A stretch of DNA of 64,000 nt from NCBI RefSeq assembly GCF_001952075.1, contig NZ_LXYU01000001.1, forward strand, positions 916,732 to 980,731, given 5' to 3'. This document shows, piece after piece, positions 46,177 to 57,085 of this stretch; position 1 is the stretch's first letter; each line of letters opens with the position of its first letter. The position numbers were made by a program, and so were the translations under genes. Below the pieces are notes generated by a model. That model ran no database searches, was not told the DNA's origin, and saw only the letters and a list, made by a program, of their open reading frames with translations. Source of the stretch: Ditibartonella apis. Its GTDB lineage: Bacteria > Pseudomonadota > Alphaproteobacteria > Rhizobiales > Rhizobiaceae.

Positions 46177-46902
46177 CTAAAGTTTTTTCATATGTCTTTC
46201 GGCAAGATAACCGAAACCGACACCGAGTATCAGCCACAATATGGCCTGAATACCGAAAGTCGCCATGCGGAAATGCCACAAGACATCAGCCGAAAAATCG
46301 GCCGGAACCTCGTTGACAACCGGCATAATGAAATAGACGATACCCATGAATACGGCATAGCCGATCATGGCAATAATCGCCGCATTAAGCCCGCCGAATT
46401 TCGCTTTAAGCCGGTTTGCCGCAATATAAACCAGAACCATGGCAAGAAGTGACACCAGAATAAGCGCAAAATAGTCTTCAGTACGCGAAACAATTGTTTC
46501 GGGTTGGCCGACCGCTGGCGGGTTGGATGGATATTTCAACTGCGGCACCAGTACCACCGAAATAAAGGCAGAAGCCGAAATCAGTAGACTTGTGGCCATG
46601 ATGTTCAATTTTCCTAAACGGCCAAAGGCATAGCTGCAAAAACAGGAAAAAAGCCCGCCTGCACCGGCACCAAAAACCACAAGTGCAGTTAGAAGGCCAA
46701 AACCGGCCTGTGTTTTTCTGCTGACAACTTCTTCTTCAGCTTCATGGGAATGGCCACTTTGTGCTTCCTCTGCCGCTTCATGGGATTCTTCAAAAGCAAT
46801 GGCACGATCAACATAAGGCTCGCCGTAAAGGCGGGCAAATCCGAACGCAATAAGACCGGCAACGAGGCCGACAAGCATGCCCCGATAAAGGAGTGAACCC
46901 AT
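46177..46902 (-). CDS. cbtA: Cobalt transporter subunit CbtA
   Basis: 241-aa inner-membrane protein with about six helices, a predicted cobalt importer. The N-terminus carries LLYRGMLVGLVAGLIAFGFARLYGEP, and a His/Glu-rich loop (EESHEAAEEAQSGHSHEAEE, about residues 37-56) follows the first helix and may gather metal. The gene lies 12 bases after cbtB and the pair is under a cobalamin riboswitch, the standard setting for this family. Confidence 0.92.
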   Translation of the reverse strand: MGSLLYRGMLVGLVAGLIAFGFARLYGEPYVDRAIAFEESHEAAEEAQSGHSHEAEEEVVSRKTQAGFGLLTALVVFGAGAGGLFSCFCSYAFGRLGKLNIMATSLLISASAFISVVLVPQLKYPSNPPAVGQPETIVSRTEDYFALILVSLLAMVLVYIAANRLKAKFGGLNAAIIAMIGYAVFMGIVYFIMPVVNEVPADFSADVLWHFRMATFGIQAILWLILGVGFGYLAERHMKKL

Positions 46903-46914
46903 TATTCTATCTCC

Positions 46915-47136
46915 TCAGTGACATGGAAAGCCGAGAAGATGGCGCCCATCATGAACGAATTCATGAATGGTGGTGCCGCTGAAAAGCGACAATGCACCTT
47001 GCTCTGTGGTGATGAAATAAAGTGCGATGAGGCAAATAAGACCGCCAAATATAGCCCATGGCAAAATGGCTTTGACCGGAATGGTTTTGGTCGGAACAAA
47101 TATGGTTTGCGGCGCATGCGCCGTTTTAATAGACAT
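46915..47136 (-). CDS. cbtB: Cobalt transporter subunit CbtB
   Basis: 73-aa single-helix protein. The helix is ILPWAIFGGLICLIALYFIT (about 24-43) and the C-terminus is the metal-binding HEFVHDGRHLLGFPCH, the family hallmark. The ATG is preceded by a near-perfect ribosome site GAAGGAGG. A longer in-frame stretch upstream overlaps the riboswitch and is not coding. With CbtA it replaces other cobalt importers for vitamin B12 synthesis. Confidence 0.93.
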   Translation of the reverse strand: MSIKTAHAPQTIFVPTKTIPVKAILPWAIFGGLICLIALYFITTEQGALSLFSGTTIHEFVHDGRHLLGFPCH

Positions 47137-47174
47137 GAAACCTCCTTCAGGATAACGCGTCCTTGAGTTTAAGG

Positions 47175-47305
47175 GAAAAGCATCCAAATCGAAGTTCTGG
47201 CTTCTGTCCCATGATTGGTAGACAGTCACAGTGGCGCGACCGCCCCGGATTGACACCGGGTTCCACGAAGTTGAATGTGAGGTTCACCATAGTCTCAAGC
47301 AAAAT
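47175..47305 (-). ncRNA. Cobalamin riboswitch upstream of cbtBA
   Basis: On the minus strand the conserved elements are in order: GGAACCCGGTG, then the GTCAATCCGGGG stem (47243-47260), CGCGCCACTGTGA (the GCCACTG box at 47229-47235) and the B12-box-like AGCCAGA at 47196-47202. This lies about 60 bases upstream of the cbtB ATG. It should lower cbtBA expression when cobalamin is plentiful. The exact ends are approximate. Confidence 0.85.
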
Positions 47306-47399
47306 CCCTGTCAAATTCTGTTTGAAACTACTAGATTACTGTCTGTGACAATATGAAAATTCATCATGTTTGAAAAAACAAAAAAGATCGGGAAGCGAA

Positions 47400-47954
47400 A
47401 TGGCGGAAATTATTATGATGACTCATGGTATGACACGCGCCGAACAGCGTGGCATTTTTCCCGGTAATGAAAGTCTTGATAGCGATGTTCTTTTGCCCGA
47501 AAAATTTTCGGTTCAAAAGGGCATGAATATTGTTTGCGCCAATCTTACCTCGTCTATTCGAACGGTCGAATTATTGGGGCTGGAATTCAAAATAGATTTT
47601 TCAATTCCTGTTATAGATTACGGGCATTGGCACGCGAAAGCTTTAAAAGAACTCGCAAATGAAGAGGAAGACGAGCTAGAGCAATGGTTGAGTGACCCTT
47701 ATTCAGCTCCGCATGGTGGAACCTCTTTCAAAACCCTTTATGACAAGACGGCAGACTGGCTTGAACACGTGAATTATGCCGAACCGACATTGATTGTCGC
47801 TGACGCCAATTTTTTGCGAATGGTTATGATTAACGTGTTGAAAGCACCACTTTCATCTTTGTTCAAAATTGATATTGCTCCGCTCACATCTATAAAATTT
47901 GTGAAACGTCACGATCATTCAAAAATTTCATTGTTCCCCTCGAATATGGAATGA
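47400..47954 (+). CDS. Degenerate histidine-phosphatase-family protein beside cbtBA
   Basis: 184-aa protein of the CobC/phosphoglycerate-mutase fold. The phosphate pocket motif RHG is replaced by THG (MMTHGMTRAEQRGIFPGNESLD), and the second catalytic His is absent (LIVADANFLRMV where family members usually carry a His). HGGTSF matches the middle motif. Close homologues are commonly found beside cbtAB in rhizobia, as here, divergent across the riboswitch. It may be an inactive or altered phosphatase in cobalt/B12 metabolism. ATG 47400 follows GGGAAGCGAA. Its function is unknown. Confidence 0.7.
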   Translation: MAEIIMMTHGMTRAEQRGIFPGNESLDSDVLLPEKFSVQKGMNIVCANLTSSIRTVELLGLEFKIDFSIPVIDYGHWHAKALKELANEEEDELEQWLSDPYSAPHGGTSFKTLYDKTADWLEHVNYAEPTLIVADANFLRMVMINVLKAPLSSLFKIDIAPLTSIKFVKRHDHSKISLFPSNME

Positions 47955-48058
47955 CTGACAGATCAATAAAACCGTGGCTTTAACCAGAACTCACGAGTTT
48001 CACCCCGCTTTTTTCACGACCGGGCAGGCGGCATTTTTACCGTCTTGAGTTATGAAGG

Positions 48059-48577
48059 CTAGCGGGCGTTCGAGATTTTGCTCTTTTCAAGTGTTACGGG
48101 AATAGTCTTCTGTTGGTCAAAATTTTCCATGCAACCGGAAAGTGTTCCCAAGTGAACGAGGTTTTCCGAAAAGCGGAAATCGCGCGTAAAAATGGCAAGA
48201 TTACCCCAAGGAATATAATAGGTAACGTCACCTTTTTGGGGATTAAATCCTTTAGGCTGTGTTTTGACATCAAGTTTTTTCGGCAAGGTGGCAATTTTTT
48301 CCGTTTTGTTAAAATCTTCAAGTGTGAGTTCGAGCGGCAACTTACTTATTAAAACACGCGCTTCATCACTGTCATCAAGCTTGATCGTGCAGGTTTTTCC
48401 GGTATCGTTAAAAACAATATCGATCTGGTTCATGGCATTTTCACCTTTTATTGTTTGGCTTTGCGCTTCTTCACTTGAAACAGCTAGAAATGCGAGGCTT
48501 GTAAGGAAAAGACCTGAAAATAAACCGAAGAAACCGGTGGCACGCTGCCTTACAAATTGTTTCTGAAAACCTGCCAT
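48059..48577 (-). CDS. Exported cyclophilin-like fold protein
   Basis: 172-aa protein. Residues 1-45 hold a hydrophobic signal (GFFGLFSGLFLTSLAFLAVS) ending before SQTIKGENA; the rest matches the small cyclophilin-like fold (Cyclophil_like2): IDIVFNDTGKTCTIKLDDSD, FNPQKGDVTYYIPWGNLAIF and VHLGTLSG. An internal ATG after the signal could start a cytosolic form. The gene directly abuts the upstream amidohydrolase gene (stop and start adjacent). Members often co-occur with aldo/keto reductases and flavodoxins, as here. No activity is known. Confidence 0.75.
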   Translation of the reverse strand: MAGFQKQFVRQRATGFFGLFSGLFLTSLAFLAVSSEEAQSQTIKGENAMNQIDIVFNDTGKTCTIKLDDSDEARVLISKLPLELTLEDFNKTEKIATLPKKLDVKTQPKGFNPQKGDVTYYIPWGNLAIFTRDFRFSENLVHLGTLSGCMENFDQQKTIPVTLEKSKISNAR

Positions 48578-49591
48578 TCAAACAAGCCCCTCGATGTTGA
48601 TGCGATAGGTTTTTGCTGCAACTTTATAAAACAGATTGTCTTTTTCTTCTTTTGATGCGCCCGAAACGCATAATTTCAACGCGTTCCATAGCGGCACATA
48701 TCCGCATGAACGCCCGTCCATCGGATAATCGCTTTCCACCATCGAGCGTTCAACGCCGAAAGCTTCTATCGCTGTGTCAATATAAGGCCGCCAGAGTGTG
48801 ACAAGCTCTTTACTGGTGACGACATCTTTACGTTCGTGCAAATTGAAACCGAAAAACGGCAGACCGAGCCCGCCAATTTTACAGACGACGTTTTGTCGTT
48901 TTGCAAGCTCTTGAAGATTGTTTCGCCATGTTTGAAGCGCTTCTTTCTTTTCTTTCTCGTCAAGCCCCAAAACCATAACGTGCCCCATATTGTTCAACAC
49001 AATAACAAGGTCGGGAAAAGCATCGGCAAGCTTTGCAATCTGTGGCAATTGGTGGTGAAAAGCGCCAATGTCGAATGTGAGATGGCGCTTTTCAACTTCG
49101 GCAAGACCTTTTGTAAAATCGGGGTGGTTTACAAGGTCATGCGGTGGCCTATTGGTTACAAATTTGAATGGCAACGGGCTTTTATCATCAATAATATTTT
49201 GTCTGACACCTTTAAAGCGAGTGCCTGCCCGTTCAAGACATGTATCAAGGAGCGGTGCGATTTTTTCGCCGAAACGCAAGTCGGCATATCCGACAATTCC
49301 ATCCGCTACTTTGATTTTGCCATAAACGCCGCTGTCGGACATTGCCGCTACACCATTCGCAAATTCCACTTCACCAACAGGGCGCATAACTTCCGGCCCT
49401 GAAGGAGATATGAAAGCCTGTGTTTCTACGTAAACCGAAGCGATAATATTATGACCGGAACGGGCATCTTCGAGATAGTTCTTCAAAAGATAGGTAAGCG
49501 GAGGACGGTCGAAAAGGTGATGATGGGCATCAATGATCGGCTGAAGCGGTTCGATAATAGTTTCATCCTTACCTTTGCCAATCTGGCTCAT
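48578..49591 (-). CDS. Metal-dependent amidohydrolase (Amidohydro_2, PDC-like)
   Basis: 337-aa TIM-barrel hydrolase. The metal-binding DAHHHLF is at the N-terminus, DIGAFHHQLPQI and NNMGHVMV (second metal His) lie in the middle, and ESDYPMDGRSCGYVPLW holds the catalytic Asp near residue 287. The family includes lactone hydrolases and decarboxylases; the substrate cannot be deduced. It sits between the aldo/keto reductase (26-base gap) and the cyclophilin-like gene. Confidence 0.85.
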   Translation of the reverse strand: MSQIGKGKDETIIEPLQPIIDAHHHLFDRPPLTYLLKNYLEDARSGHNIIASVYVETQAFISPSGPEVMRPVGEVEFANGVAAMSDSGVYGKIKVADGIVGYADLRFGEKIAPLLDTCLERAGTRFKGVRQNIIDDKSPLPFKFVTNRPPHDLVNHPDFTKGLAEVEKRHLTFDIGAFHHQLPQIAKLADAFPDLVIVLNNMGHVMVLGLDEKEKKEALQTWRNNLQELAKRQNVVCKIGGLGLPFFGFNLHERKDVVTSKELVTLWRPYIDTAIEAFGVERSMVESDYPMDGRSCGYVPLWNALKLCVSGASKEEKDNLFYKVAAKTYRINIEGLV

Positions 49592-49617
49592 GAGAGATCA
49601 CCTTTTCCTACCGTTAA

Positions 49618-51182
<1,565 letters not shown>

Positions 51183-51737
51183 ATGAAAATAGCAATTGTT
51201 TATCATAGTGGCTTCGGGCACACAGAAAAATTGGCGCACTATGTCGAAGAGGGAGCGAAAGAAGTACAAAATGCCGAAACGTTTTTGATCGGACTTGATG
51301 AAAAACCGGTCGATTGGAACCTGCTTGAAAAAGTCGATGCGATTATTTTCGGCTCGCCCACCTATAATGGAACGGTGAGTGCACGTTTCAAACAATTCAT
51401 GGAAGATTCAACCGGTCCGGCTTTTGTCAAACAGAAATGGCGCAACAAGATTGCGGCAGGTTTTACCAATTCGGGAGCTGAACATGGCGACAAGCTCAAC
51501 AGTTTGATGACAATGAGCCTTTTTGCCGCCCAACATGCGATGATATGGGTCAATCTCGGTCTGCTTTCCGGTAAAACACGCAATGATCTGAATGGTATCG
51601 GAAGCTGGCTCGGCGCTATGGCGCAGTCTGATAATGTGTCACCGGATGTCACGCCGAAAATAGAAGATCTGAACACAGCCAAATATCTCGGACATCATGT
51701 GGCGGAAATCACCAAACAATTTTGTAACGGCAAATAA
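51183..51737 (+). CDS. WrbA/flavodoxin-like NAD(P)H:quinone oxidoreductase
   Basis: 184-aa flavodoxin-fold protein. The FMN phosphate loop is IVYHSGFGHTEKLA (residues 4-17), GSPTYNGTVSARFKQFMEDS follows near residue 58, and the isoalloxazine-side loop is FTNSGAEHGDK. WrbA-like proteins reduce quinones by two electrons and guard against redox cycling; the activity here is inferred. The ATG at 51183 is chosen over an upstream TTG. Divergent from the AKR operon, convergent with cysK. Confidence 0.85.
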   Translation: MKIAIVYHSGFGHTEKLAHYVEEGAKEVQNAETFLIGLDEKPVDWNLLEKVDAIIFGSPTYNGTVSARFKQFMEDSTGPAFVKQKWRNKIAAGFTNSGAEHGDKLNSLMTMSLFAAQHAMIWVNLGLLSGKTRNDLNGIGSWLGAMAQSDNVSPDVTPKIEDLNTAKYLGHHVAEITKQFCNGK

Positions 51738-52161
51738 ACAGTCCATTGTATAGGCACGTTTGAACCACGCGAAAAGCTTGACGCTTTTTAAACCAGCTTA
51801 CTTGCGCATTCGTTTGGCATTTGTTTTTTCAAACTTGACGGGCAGAGGGGTCAGTTTAAAAAGCCAATGCGCGTGTTAGCTGTAAATATGCAGAGCAGGA
51901 AAATGCGCGGCTTTAAAATGCCGATTCATGTTTCAAGTCTTTTGCCGTTCGTTTGATCGTTCTTGTTTGCTGCCAGCGCGAGGCAGATTATAAAAATCCT
52001 GCTTCGGGTTGTATGGTCTGATTTTGTTTAACCGAATGACGTGGTTAAAATTGAAACTAAAAAGTTTTTGGTTTTCGGCGTTGACAGAAAAAACTTTCCG
52101 TTCGGTTTTGAGTTTTCGCAAAAAGTTATTACGGGAAATGCAAAATTTGAAACTGCAAATA
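51738..52161. other. Convergent spacer between flavodoxin and cysK
   Basis: About 424 bp. Frames on both strands overlap and show no family features. AT-rich near 52040-52160. Confidence 0.4.
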
Positions 52162-52199
52162 TTCTTAAAAAAATTGCAGGCAGAAGTTCATCTGCCCGC
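52162..52199 (-). terminator. Terminator of the cysK operon
   Basis: Minus strand GCGGGCAGA-tgaact-TCTGCCTGC (one G-U pair) followed by AATTTTTTTAAG, 16 bases after the cysK stop. Ends the eight-gene S-cysteine operon. Confidence 0.85.
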
Positions 52200-52214
52200 A
52201 AATATGCAATTAAC

Positions 52215-53165
52215 TTAGTTCTTTGTTGCAGCACTCAAATAACGTTCGCCACTATCAGGAAAAATTGCAATAATCATTTTGCCTTTATTTTCTTCCCGTT
52301 CGGCAAGGCGGGTTGCTGTCCATAAAATGGCAGCGGCTGAAACACCGGGGAATATTCCCTCTGTAGTTAAGAGATCACGTTGAACATTAAGAGCATCCGC
52401 AGTGTCGAGTGAAAAAATTTCATCAACCACTTCTGCCGCATAGTTCTTGGGCAGAGACTCTGGAGGCACTTCGCTTACCTTGTGCACGCCGTCAATTTCA
52501 TCGGGATATGGATTTTCTTCACTTGGAAGCGAGGTTTCTGCCGGTTCTGCAATAACGACTTTGATTTTCGGATTTTTCGATTTCAAATATTTTCCGGTTC
52601 CCGACACTGTTCCGCCTGTACCCATGGCACAGACCAGAATATCCACTTGGCCGTCTGTATCTTCCCAGATTTCAGGGCCGGTCGAGACAATATGAACCTT
52701 CGGATTATCGGGATTGGCCAATTGGTCGATAAAAAAGGCGTTCGGGTTTTCCGAAACGATGCGGGCAGAGATTTTTTCCAATGCTTCAGGATCCATAAAA
52801 AAAGCATTTTCAACCGCAATCACTTCTGCACCATAAAGCTTGAGAAGTTTTATTTTGTCGGCACTGATATTATCGCTTACATAGAATTTCGTTGCATAGC
52901 CTTTGGCTGCTGCCACAGCGGCAAGCGCAATGCCTGTATTGCCACTTGTAACGTCGACAATGGTATCGCCCTTTTTCAGCTTGCCGGATTTTTCCGCTTC
53001 ATTAATCATATTCAAAGCGGCCCGGTCTTTTATACTGCCTGCCGGATTGAGATATTCCAGTTTGGCAATAATACGCGATTTTAATTGATGTTTTTTGCCG
53101 TAATGATGAAGTTCGACAAGCGGGGTCTTGCCAATAAGATCGGTGATATTGTGATGGATTTTCAT
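52215..53165 (-). CDS. cysK: Cysteine synthase (O-acetylserine sulfhydrylase)
   Basis: 316-aa PLP enzyme making cysteine from O-acetylserine and sulfide. PLP-Lys46 lies in LNPAGSIKDRAA; the Asn loop is VTSGNTGIALAA, the phosphate-binding GTGGTVSGTGKYL follows, and GIFPGVSAAAILW closes. It is the last gene of the operon with flavin monooxygenases and a cystine-type importer. A final CysK would fix sulfide or thiol released from S-modified cysteines. The ribosome site is GGAGG. Confidence 0.93.
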   Translation of the reverse strand: MKIHHNITDLIGKTPLVELHHYGKKHQLKSRIIAKLEYLNPAGSIKDRAALNMINEAEKSGKLKKGDTIVDVTSGNTGIALAAVAAAKGYATKFYVSDNISADKIKLLKLYGAEVIAVENAFFMDPEALEKISARIVSENPNAFFIDQLANPDNPKVHIVSTGPEIWEDTDGQVDILVCAMGTGGTVSGTGKYLKSKNPKIKVVIAEPAETSLPSEENPYPDEIDGVHKVSEVPPESLPKNYAAEVVDEIFSLDTADALNVQRDLLTTEGIFPGVSAAAILWTATRLAEREENKGKMIIAIFPDSGERYLSAATKN

Positions 53166-53180
53166 GGGATAACGCCTCCA

Positions 53181-54122
53181 CTATTCGTCAGCCATGCCTT
53201 CGGGATTGGTTTTTGAAACGTCTAACGCTTCATCTTCAACATGCCATCTGGCGAGGATTTTTCCGTAAGCGCCCGACTTTATAAGTCCGTTGATGGCAAT
53301 AGTTACCGGTTCTGCAAGGCCACTTGATTTTCTGGTCACAACTGAAACATCCGACCGATTTGGCCAACCGGCAATAAGGGTTCCGGCTTTGCGCAAGTTA
53401 TTGTCACGCAATGCCATATAAACGAGTTGCGCATGCGGGCCCACAATCACATCTGCCCGCCCTGACTGGAGAGCAAGAAGTTTTGCTGCACTATCGTCAT
53501 AGTCCTGAAGCTCGATCGGTTTAAGTTTTTCACGGGTAACGATTTCATTCCAGCGCAACATAATACGTTCCTGATTGGTACCGCCACCGACGATAACCCG
53601 AAGTCCGGAAAGATCTTCAGGCTTTTCAATTTTTTTAATCGGGCTATCGCTTTTTACATAAAAACCGTGAATGCCTTGACGATAGGTCGAGAAATCGAAC
53701 TTTTTCTTGCGGGCTTCAGTGACACCGATATTGGCAATAACGGCGTCATATTTGCCCGATGACAGGCCAAGTGACCAGTCAATCCACGGGATAGGAACAA
53801 GCTCGAGCTGTTTTCCCAAACTTTCAGCTATAGCCGAGGCAACGTCCGCTTCCGAACCGATGGGCGTTTTTGCGTCACTTGCATAAAACGATAATGGTGG
53901 ATCACTCGGGGCAACAGCAATGGTCAGTTTGTCTTGATTGACGAAATGATAATCTTGCGGAATTGCTTTGATTGCATCGTCGTTTTTTTCGACGTGAATA
54001 CGCCCCTTCTGTTCGGCAGAAGTGTCAAAAAAAGGCTTCTGGTCAAGCGCTGAAGCGTTGAGCACCGTTTCGGCGAGGAAGACGATGAAAAATAACGGAA
54101 CGAAAATTTTGGTCTTCTTCAT
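53181..54122 (-). CDS. Amino-acid ABC binding protein B (TcyJ/TcyK-like)
   Basis: 313-aa periplasmic binding protein of family 3 (cystine/polar amino acids). A signal peptide (residues 5-24) precedes the ligand fold: DKLTIAVAPSDPPLSFYASD, GSEADVASAIAESLGKQLELVPIPW, DAVIANIGVTEARKKKFDFS, and GGGTNQERIML. ATG 54122 is preferred to an upstream start four codons earlier. It has a paralogue directly upstream; the two are clearly related but not near-identical. With two binding proteins the set resembles B. subtilis TcyJ and TcyK. Confidence 0.87.
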   Translation of the reverse strand: MKKTKIFVPLFFIVFLAETVLNASALDQKPFFDTSAEQKGRIHVEKNDDAIKAIPQDYHFVNQDKLTIAVAPSDPPLSFYASDAKTPIGSEADVASAIAESLGKQLELVPIPWIDWSLGLSSGKYDAVIANIGVTEARKKKFDFSTYRQGIHGFYVKSDSPIKKIEKPEDLSGLRVIVGGGTNQERIMLRWNEIVTREKLKPIELQDYDDSAAKLLALQSGRADVIVGPHAQLVYMALRDNNLRKAGTLIAGWPNRSDVSVVTRKSSGLAEPVTIAINGLIKSGAYGKILARWHVEDEALDVSKTNPEGMADE

Positions 54123-54166
54123 GGGAGGCCTCACGGTTAGGATGAAAACTTTATCTCTTTTGACCC

Positions 54167-54188
54167 GAGTTCGACTTGCGCCGAACTC
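54167..54188 (-). promoter_or_regulatory. Intra-operonic hairpin between the two binding-protein genes
   Basis: GAGTTCG (54167-54173) and CGAACTC (54182-54188) pair with an 8-base loop in the 97-base gap. No T-run. Probably an mRNA processing or stability element that adjusts binding-protein levels. Confidence 0.4.
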
Positions 54189-54219
54189 TCTTTGTCCGGA
54201 CTTTCATTTTGCCTAGCTT

Positions 54220-55170
54220 TTATTTGGCTTGCGGTTTCGGCAAACCGGGAGGATTGATTTGCGATTGCGAAATGCCTTCTTCCCAGAGGTTCCAACGTTT
54301 CAGGATTTTTTCATAGGTACCGTCGGCGATAAGGTCGTTGATGCAATCTGCAACCGGTTTGGTAAGCGCGCTGTTTTTAGGCAGACCGACGGCGATATCG
54401 GCGGTCAATGGCCAGCCACCATTGATAGTACCGACGAGCCTTGTTTTACCGGTTGTGGCCGCTACGAGTGATTGCATGGCGTTGACACTGAAAATGGCAT
54501 CGGCGCGGTTGCTGTCGAGAGCCAGTGTTTGTAGGGCACGGTCGTCATAATATTGTACTTCAACCGGTTTTAAGCCGGCTTTCACATTTTGATCGTTCCA
54601 TTGCAAAAGCAGTTTTTCCTGATTTGTACCGGCATCGGTAATTACGCGCAAACCGGCAATATCTTTTGCTTCTTTGATTTCTTTGATGGGGCTCGATTTC
54701 TTGACATAGATGCCGATGACGTCGTGGCGGTAGGTAGCGAAATCGAATTTTTCTTTGCGCTCTTCGGTCACTGTCAGATTGGCAATAACACCATCATATT
54801 TGCCGCTTGATAGACCCAAAGGCCAATCGGCCCAATTGATATTGATGATTTCGAGTTTTTTCCCCATACGTTCAGCGATGGCTGAAATAATATCGGCATC
54901 CGATCCTATCCATGTTTTTGCGTCGCTTGCATAGTCGTGCAAGGGAAGGCTGCTGTTTGTGCTGAATGCGATTGTCAATGTATCCTTTTTCACAAAAGGC
55001 ACATTGGCAACTTCATTGGCGCGTTCCTGACTAAAAGTCGTATGCGGGCGACCGGTCTGTTCCACGGATAGATCAAGTGGCACAGTTTCCGACCAAGAAG
55101 CTTGCGAAAATGTCAAACTGGCCGCAATAAGTATGGTTCTGACGCCGAAATTATTACCGAATAAACTCAT
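54220..55170 (-). CDS. Amino-acid ABC binding protein A (TcyJ/TcyK-like)
   Basis: 316-aa periplasmic binding protein, paralogue of the next gene. The signal peptide (VRTILIAASLTFSQASWS) is followed by KKDTLTIAFSTNSSLPLHDYASDAKTWIGSDADIISAIAERMG, and GKYDGVIANLTVTEERKEKFDFA lies near residue 130. The ATG at 55170 is chosen since GAGG lies seven bases ahead; two upstream starts lack ribosome sites. It follows the permease-ATPase fusion by 49 bases. Confidence 0.86.
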   Translation of the reverse strand: MSLFGNNFGVRTILIAASLTFSQASWSETVPLDLSVEQTGRPHTTFSQERANEVANVPFVKKDTLTIAFSTNSSLPLHDYASDAKTWIGSDADIISAIAERMGKKLEIININWADWPLGLSSGKYDGVIANLTVTEERKEKFDFATYRHDVIGIYVKKSSPIKEIKEAKDIAGLRVITDAGTNQEKLLLQWNDQNVKAGLKPVEVQYYDDRALQTLALDSNRADAIFSVNAMQSLVAATTGKTRLVGTINGGWPLTADIAVGLPKNSALTKPVADCINDLIADGTYEKILKRWNLWEEGISQSQINPPGLPKPQAK

Positions 55171-55219
55171 AAAAAACCTCATGATATTTGGCAAATTGCC
55201 GATTTTTCAAATTGTCGTA

Positions 55220-57073
55220 TTATTTCAAAACCTTGTTTAAAAAGGCTTTTGTTCTTGCCTGTTTTGTGTGGTTGAAGACCTCGTCGGGTGTTCCGATTTC
55301 GTTTATTTTTCCATGTTCCATGAAAACAATTGTATCTGCGACATCACGGGCAAAGCCAATTTCATGAGTGACAACAATGAGCGTCGAACCGGAGCGAGCC
55401 AATTCTTTGATAACATCGAGAACCTCTCCGACAAGCTCGGGATCAAGCGCAGATGTCGGTTCATCAAAAAGCAGAACTTTAGGGCGAAGCGCCAATGCAC
55501 GGGCAATGGCGACACGTTGCTGTTGCCCACCTGAAAGCTGCCGCGGATAGACACCGGCTTTGTCTTTCAAGCCTACCCGTTCCAGAAGATCGAGCGCTTC
55601 CTGAACAGCGATTTTATAGGGAGTGTGTTTGACTTGTGTCGGCGCCTCAATAATGTTTTCAAGAACAGTCAAATGCGGAAACAAATTGAAATTCTGGAAC
55701 ACCATGGCGATCTCTGCGCGCTGTTTCAGAATATCTTTTTCTTTCAGTTCATAAAGCGTATTTTGTTCTCTGCGATAGCCGATCAATTCGCCATCAACAT
55801 CGATAAAACCGCTATCAACACGTTCAAGGTGATTGATCGTTCTAAGGAGTGTGGATTTGCCCGAGCCTGAGGGCCCCAGAATAACAGTTACACTCCCTGC
55901 CGGCACGCTAAGACTGACATTGTCCAACACCTTGTTGGAGCCGAAATATTTCGACACATTGTGAACATTGACTTCTGCACCTTCACCCGAATAAAGATTG
56001 CCGAAAGCAGTATGCTGGCACTCGTCAAGCGAGGGAGCTTCGCCCTCTGCCAAGTCTTCAATTTGATCGCTTAACGTCAATTTGTCTTTCGCTGCCGACG
56101 GGGTTTTGAAAAACGGAAAATGACGGGCAAGGTTACCGAGACTACGTTCAATCCGTGAAAAAGCAAGTTCTGACGGATTGCGCACGGCACCTTTGGCGTA
56201 AATGCTTTCAATATAATATTGAACAATTGAAAGCACGGTCATAATGACAAGGTACCAGACGGTTGCAACCATCAAAAGCGGTATGACTTCGAGATTGCGC
56301 CGATAGATAACCTGAACAGTGTAAAACAATTCCGGCAAAGCCAAAACATAAACCATAGAGGTTCCTTTGGCCAAACCGATAATTTCGTTAAAGCCGGTCG
56401 GCAAAATCGTGCGCATGGCTTGCGGCAATACAATGCGCAAGACTTGGCGTTTTTTTGATAAGCCGAGGGAAGCGGCGGCTTCGTGCTGTCCGTTATCGAC
56501 CGACAAAATGCCGCCGCGAACGATTTCAGCAAAAAATGCCGACTGGTTAAGCGTCAATCCGATGAAAGCGGCAAGAAAAGGCGTCAATAGTGATACCATC
56601 GGGTAATTGACGAGTACTTCACCATTCAACGGATTGGTAAGGCGGACGCTTTCGTAAAGATAACCCAGATTGTTGAGAATAAGCAAAAGCACGATGAGCG
56701 GTATAGAACGCAACAACCAGATATAGCTCCATGATAGGCCGGAAAGCAGTGGCGATTTTGAAACACGTGCCAGTGCCAGACAGGTTCCGAGTATCGAGCC
56801 GGATATCGTCGCAAGAATGGTCAGCAAAATCGTCCGCCCGAGACCGGCAAGAACCGGTTCGGATAAAAACCATGTCGCGAAAACAGACCAGCCCCATTTT
56901 TCATTCGTGAAAACCGAATATAGAATGGCCCCGATAACGAGAACAGAAAACACCGTACCCAGCATTCGCAACGGATAACGTGCGGGAACAACCTTGCAAT
57001 CCGAATATTGCTTTTCTTCAAAGTTGAAATTGGCAGATAGATCGGGGGTGTGAATATCTGTTGTTGATGACAT
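55220..57073 (-). CDS. Fused amino-acid ABC permease-ATPase
   Basis: 617-aa protein that joins an inner-membrane permease and its ATPase in one chain. The permease (about 40-310) has the EAA loop [36 protein letters not shown]; after a 60-residue acidic linker, the ATPase (about 365-615) shows [35 protein letters not shown] and [14 protein letters not shown]. Such fusions occur in proteobacterial cystine/S-cysteine loci. With two binding proteins it forms a complete importer. Good ribosome site (AAAAGGAG). Confidence 0.9.
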   Translation of the reverse strand: MSSTTDIHTPDLSANFNFEEKQYSDCKVVPARYPLRMLGTVFSVLVIGAILYSVFTNEKWGWSVFATWFLSEPVLAGLGRTILLTILATISGSILGTCLALARVSKSPLLSGLSWSYIWLLRSIPLIVLLLILNNLGYLYESVRLTNPLNGEVLVNYPMVSLLTPFLAAFIGLTLNQSAFFAEIVRGGILSVDNGQHEAAASLGLSKKRQVLRIVLPQAMRTILPTGFNEIIGLAKGTSMVYVLALPELFYTVQVIYRRNLEVIPLLMVATVWYLVIMTVLSIVQYYIESIYAKGAVRNPSELAFSRIERSLGNLARHFPFFKTPSAAKDKLTLSDQIEDLAEGEAPSLDECQHTAFGNLYSGEGAEVNVHNVSKYFGSNKVLDNVSLSVPAGSVTVILGPSGSGKSTLLRTINHLERVDSGFIDVDGELIGYRREQNTLYELKEKDILKQRAEIAMVFQNFNLFPHLTVLENIIEAPTQVKHTPYKIAVQEALDLLERVGLKDKAGVYPRQLSGGQQQRVAIARALALRPKVLLFDEPTSALDPELVGEVLDVIKELARSGSTLIVVTHEIGFARDVADTIVFMEHGKINEIGTPDEVFNHTKQARTKAFLNKVLK

Positions 57074-57085
57074 GGTTACTCCTTT

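Noticed and set aside
47137-47256. N-terminal extension of the cbtB frame
   Set aside because: It runs through the cobalamin riboswitch; the near-perfect ribosome site supports the internal ATG.
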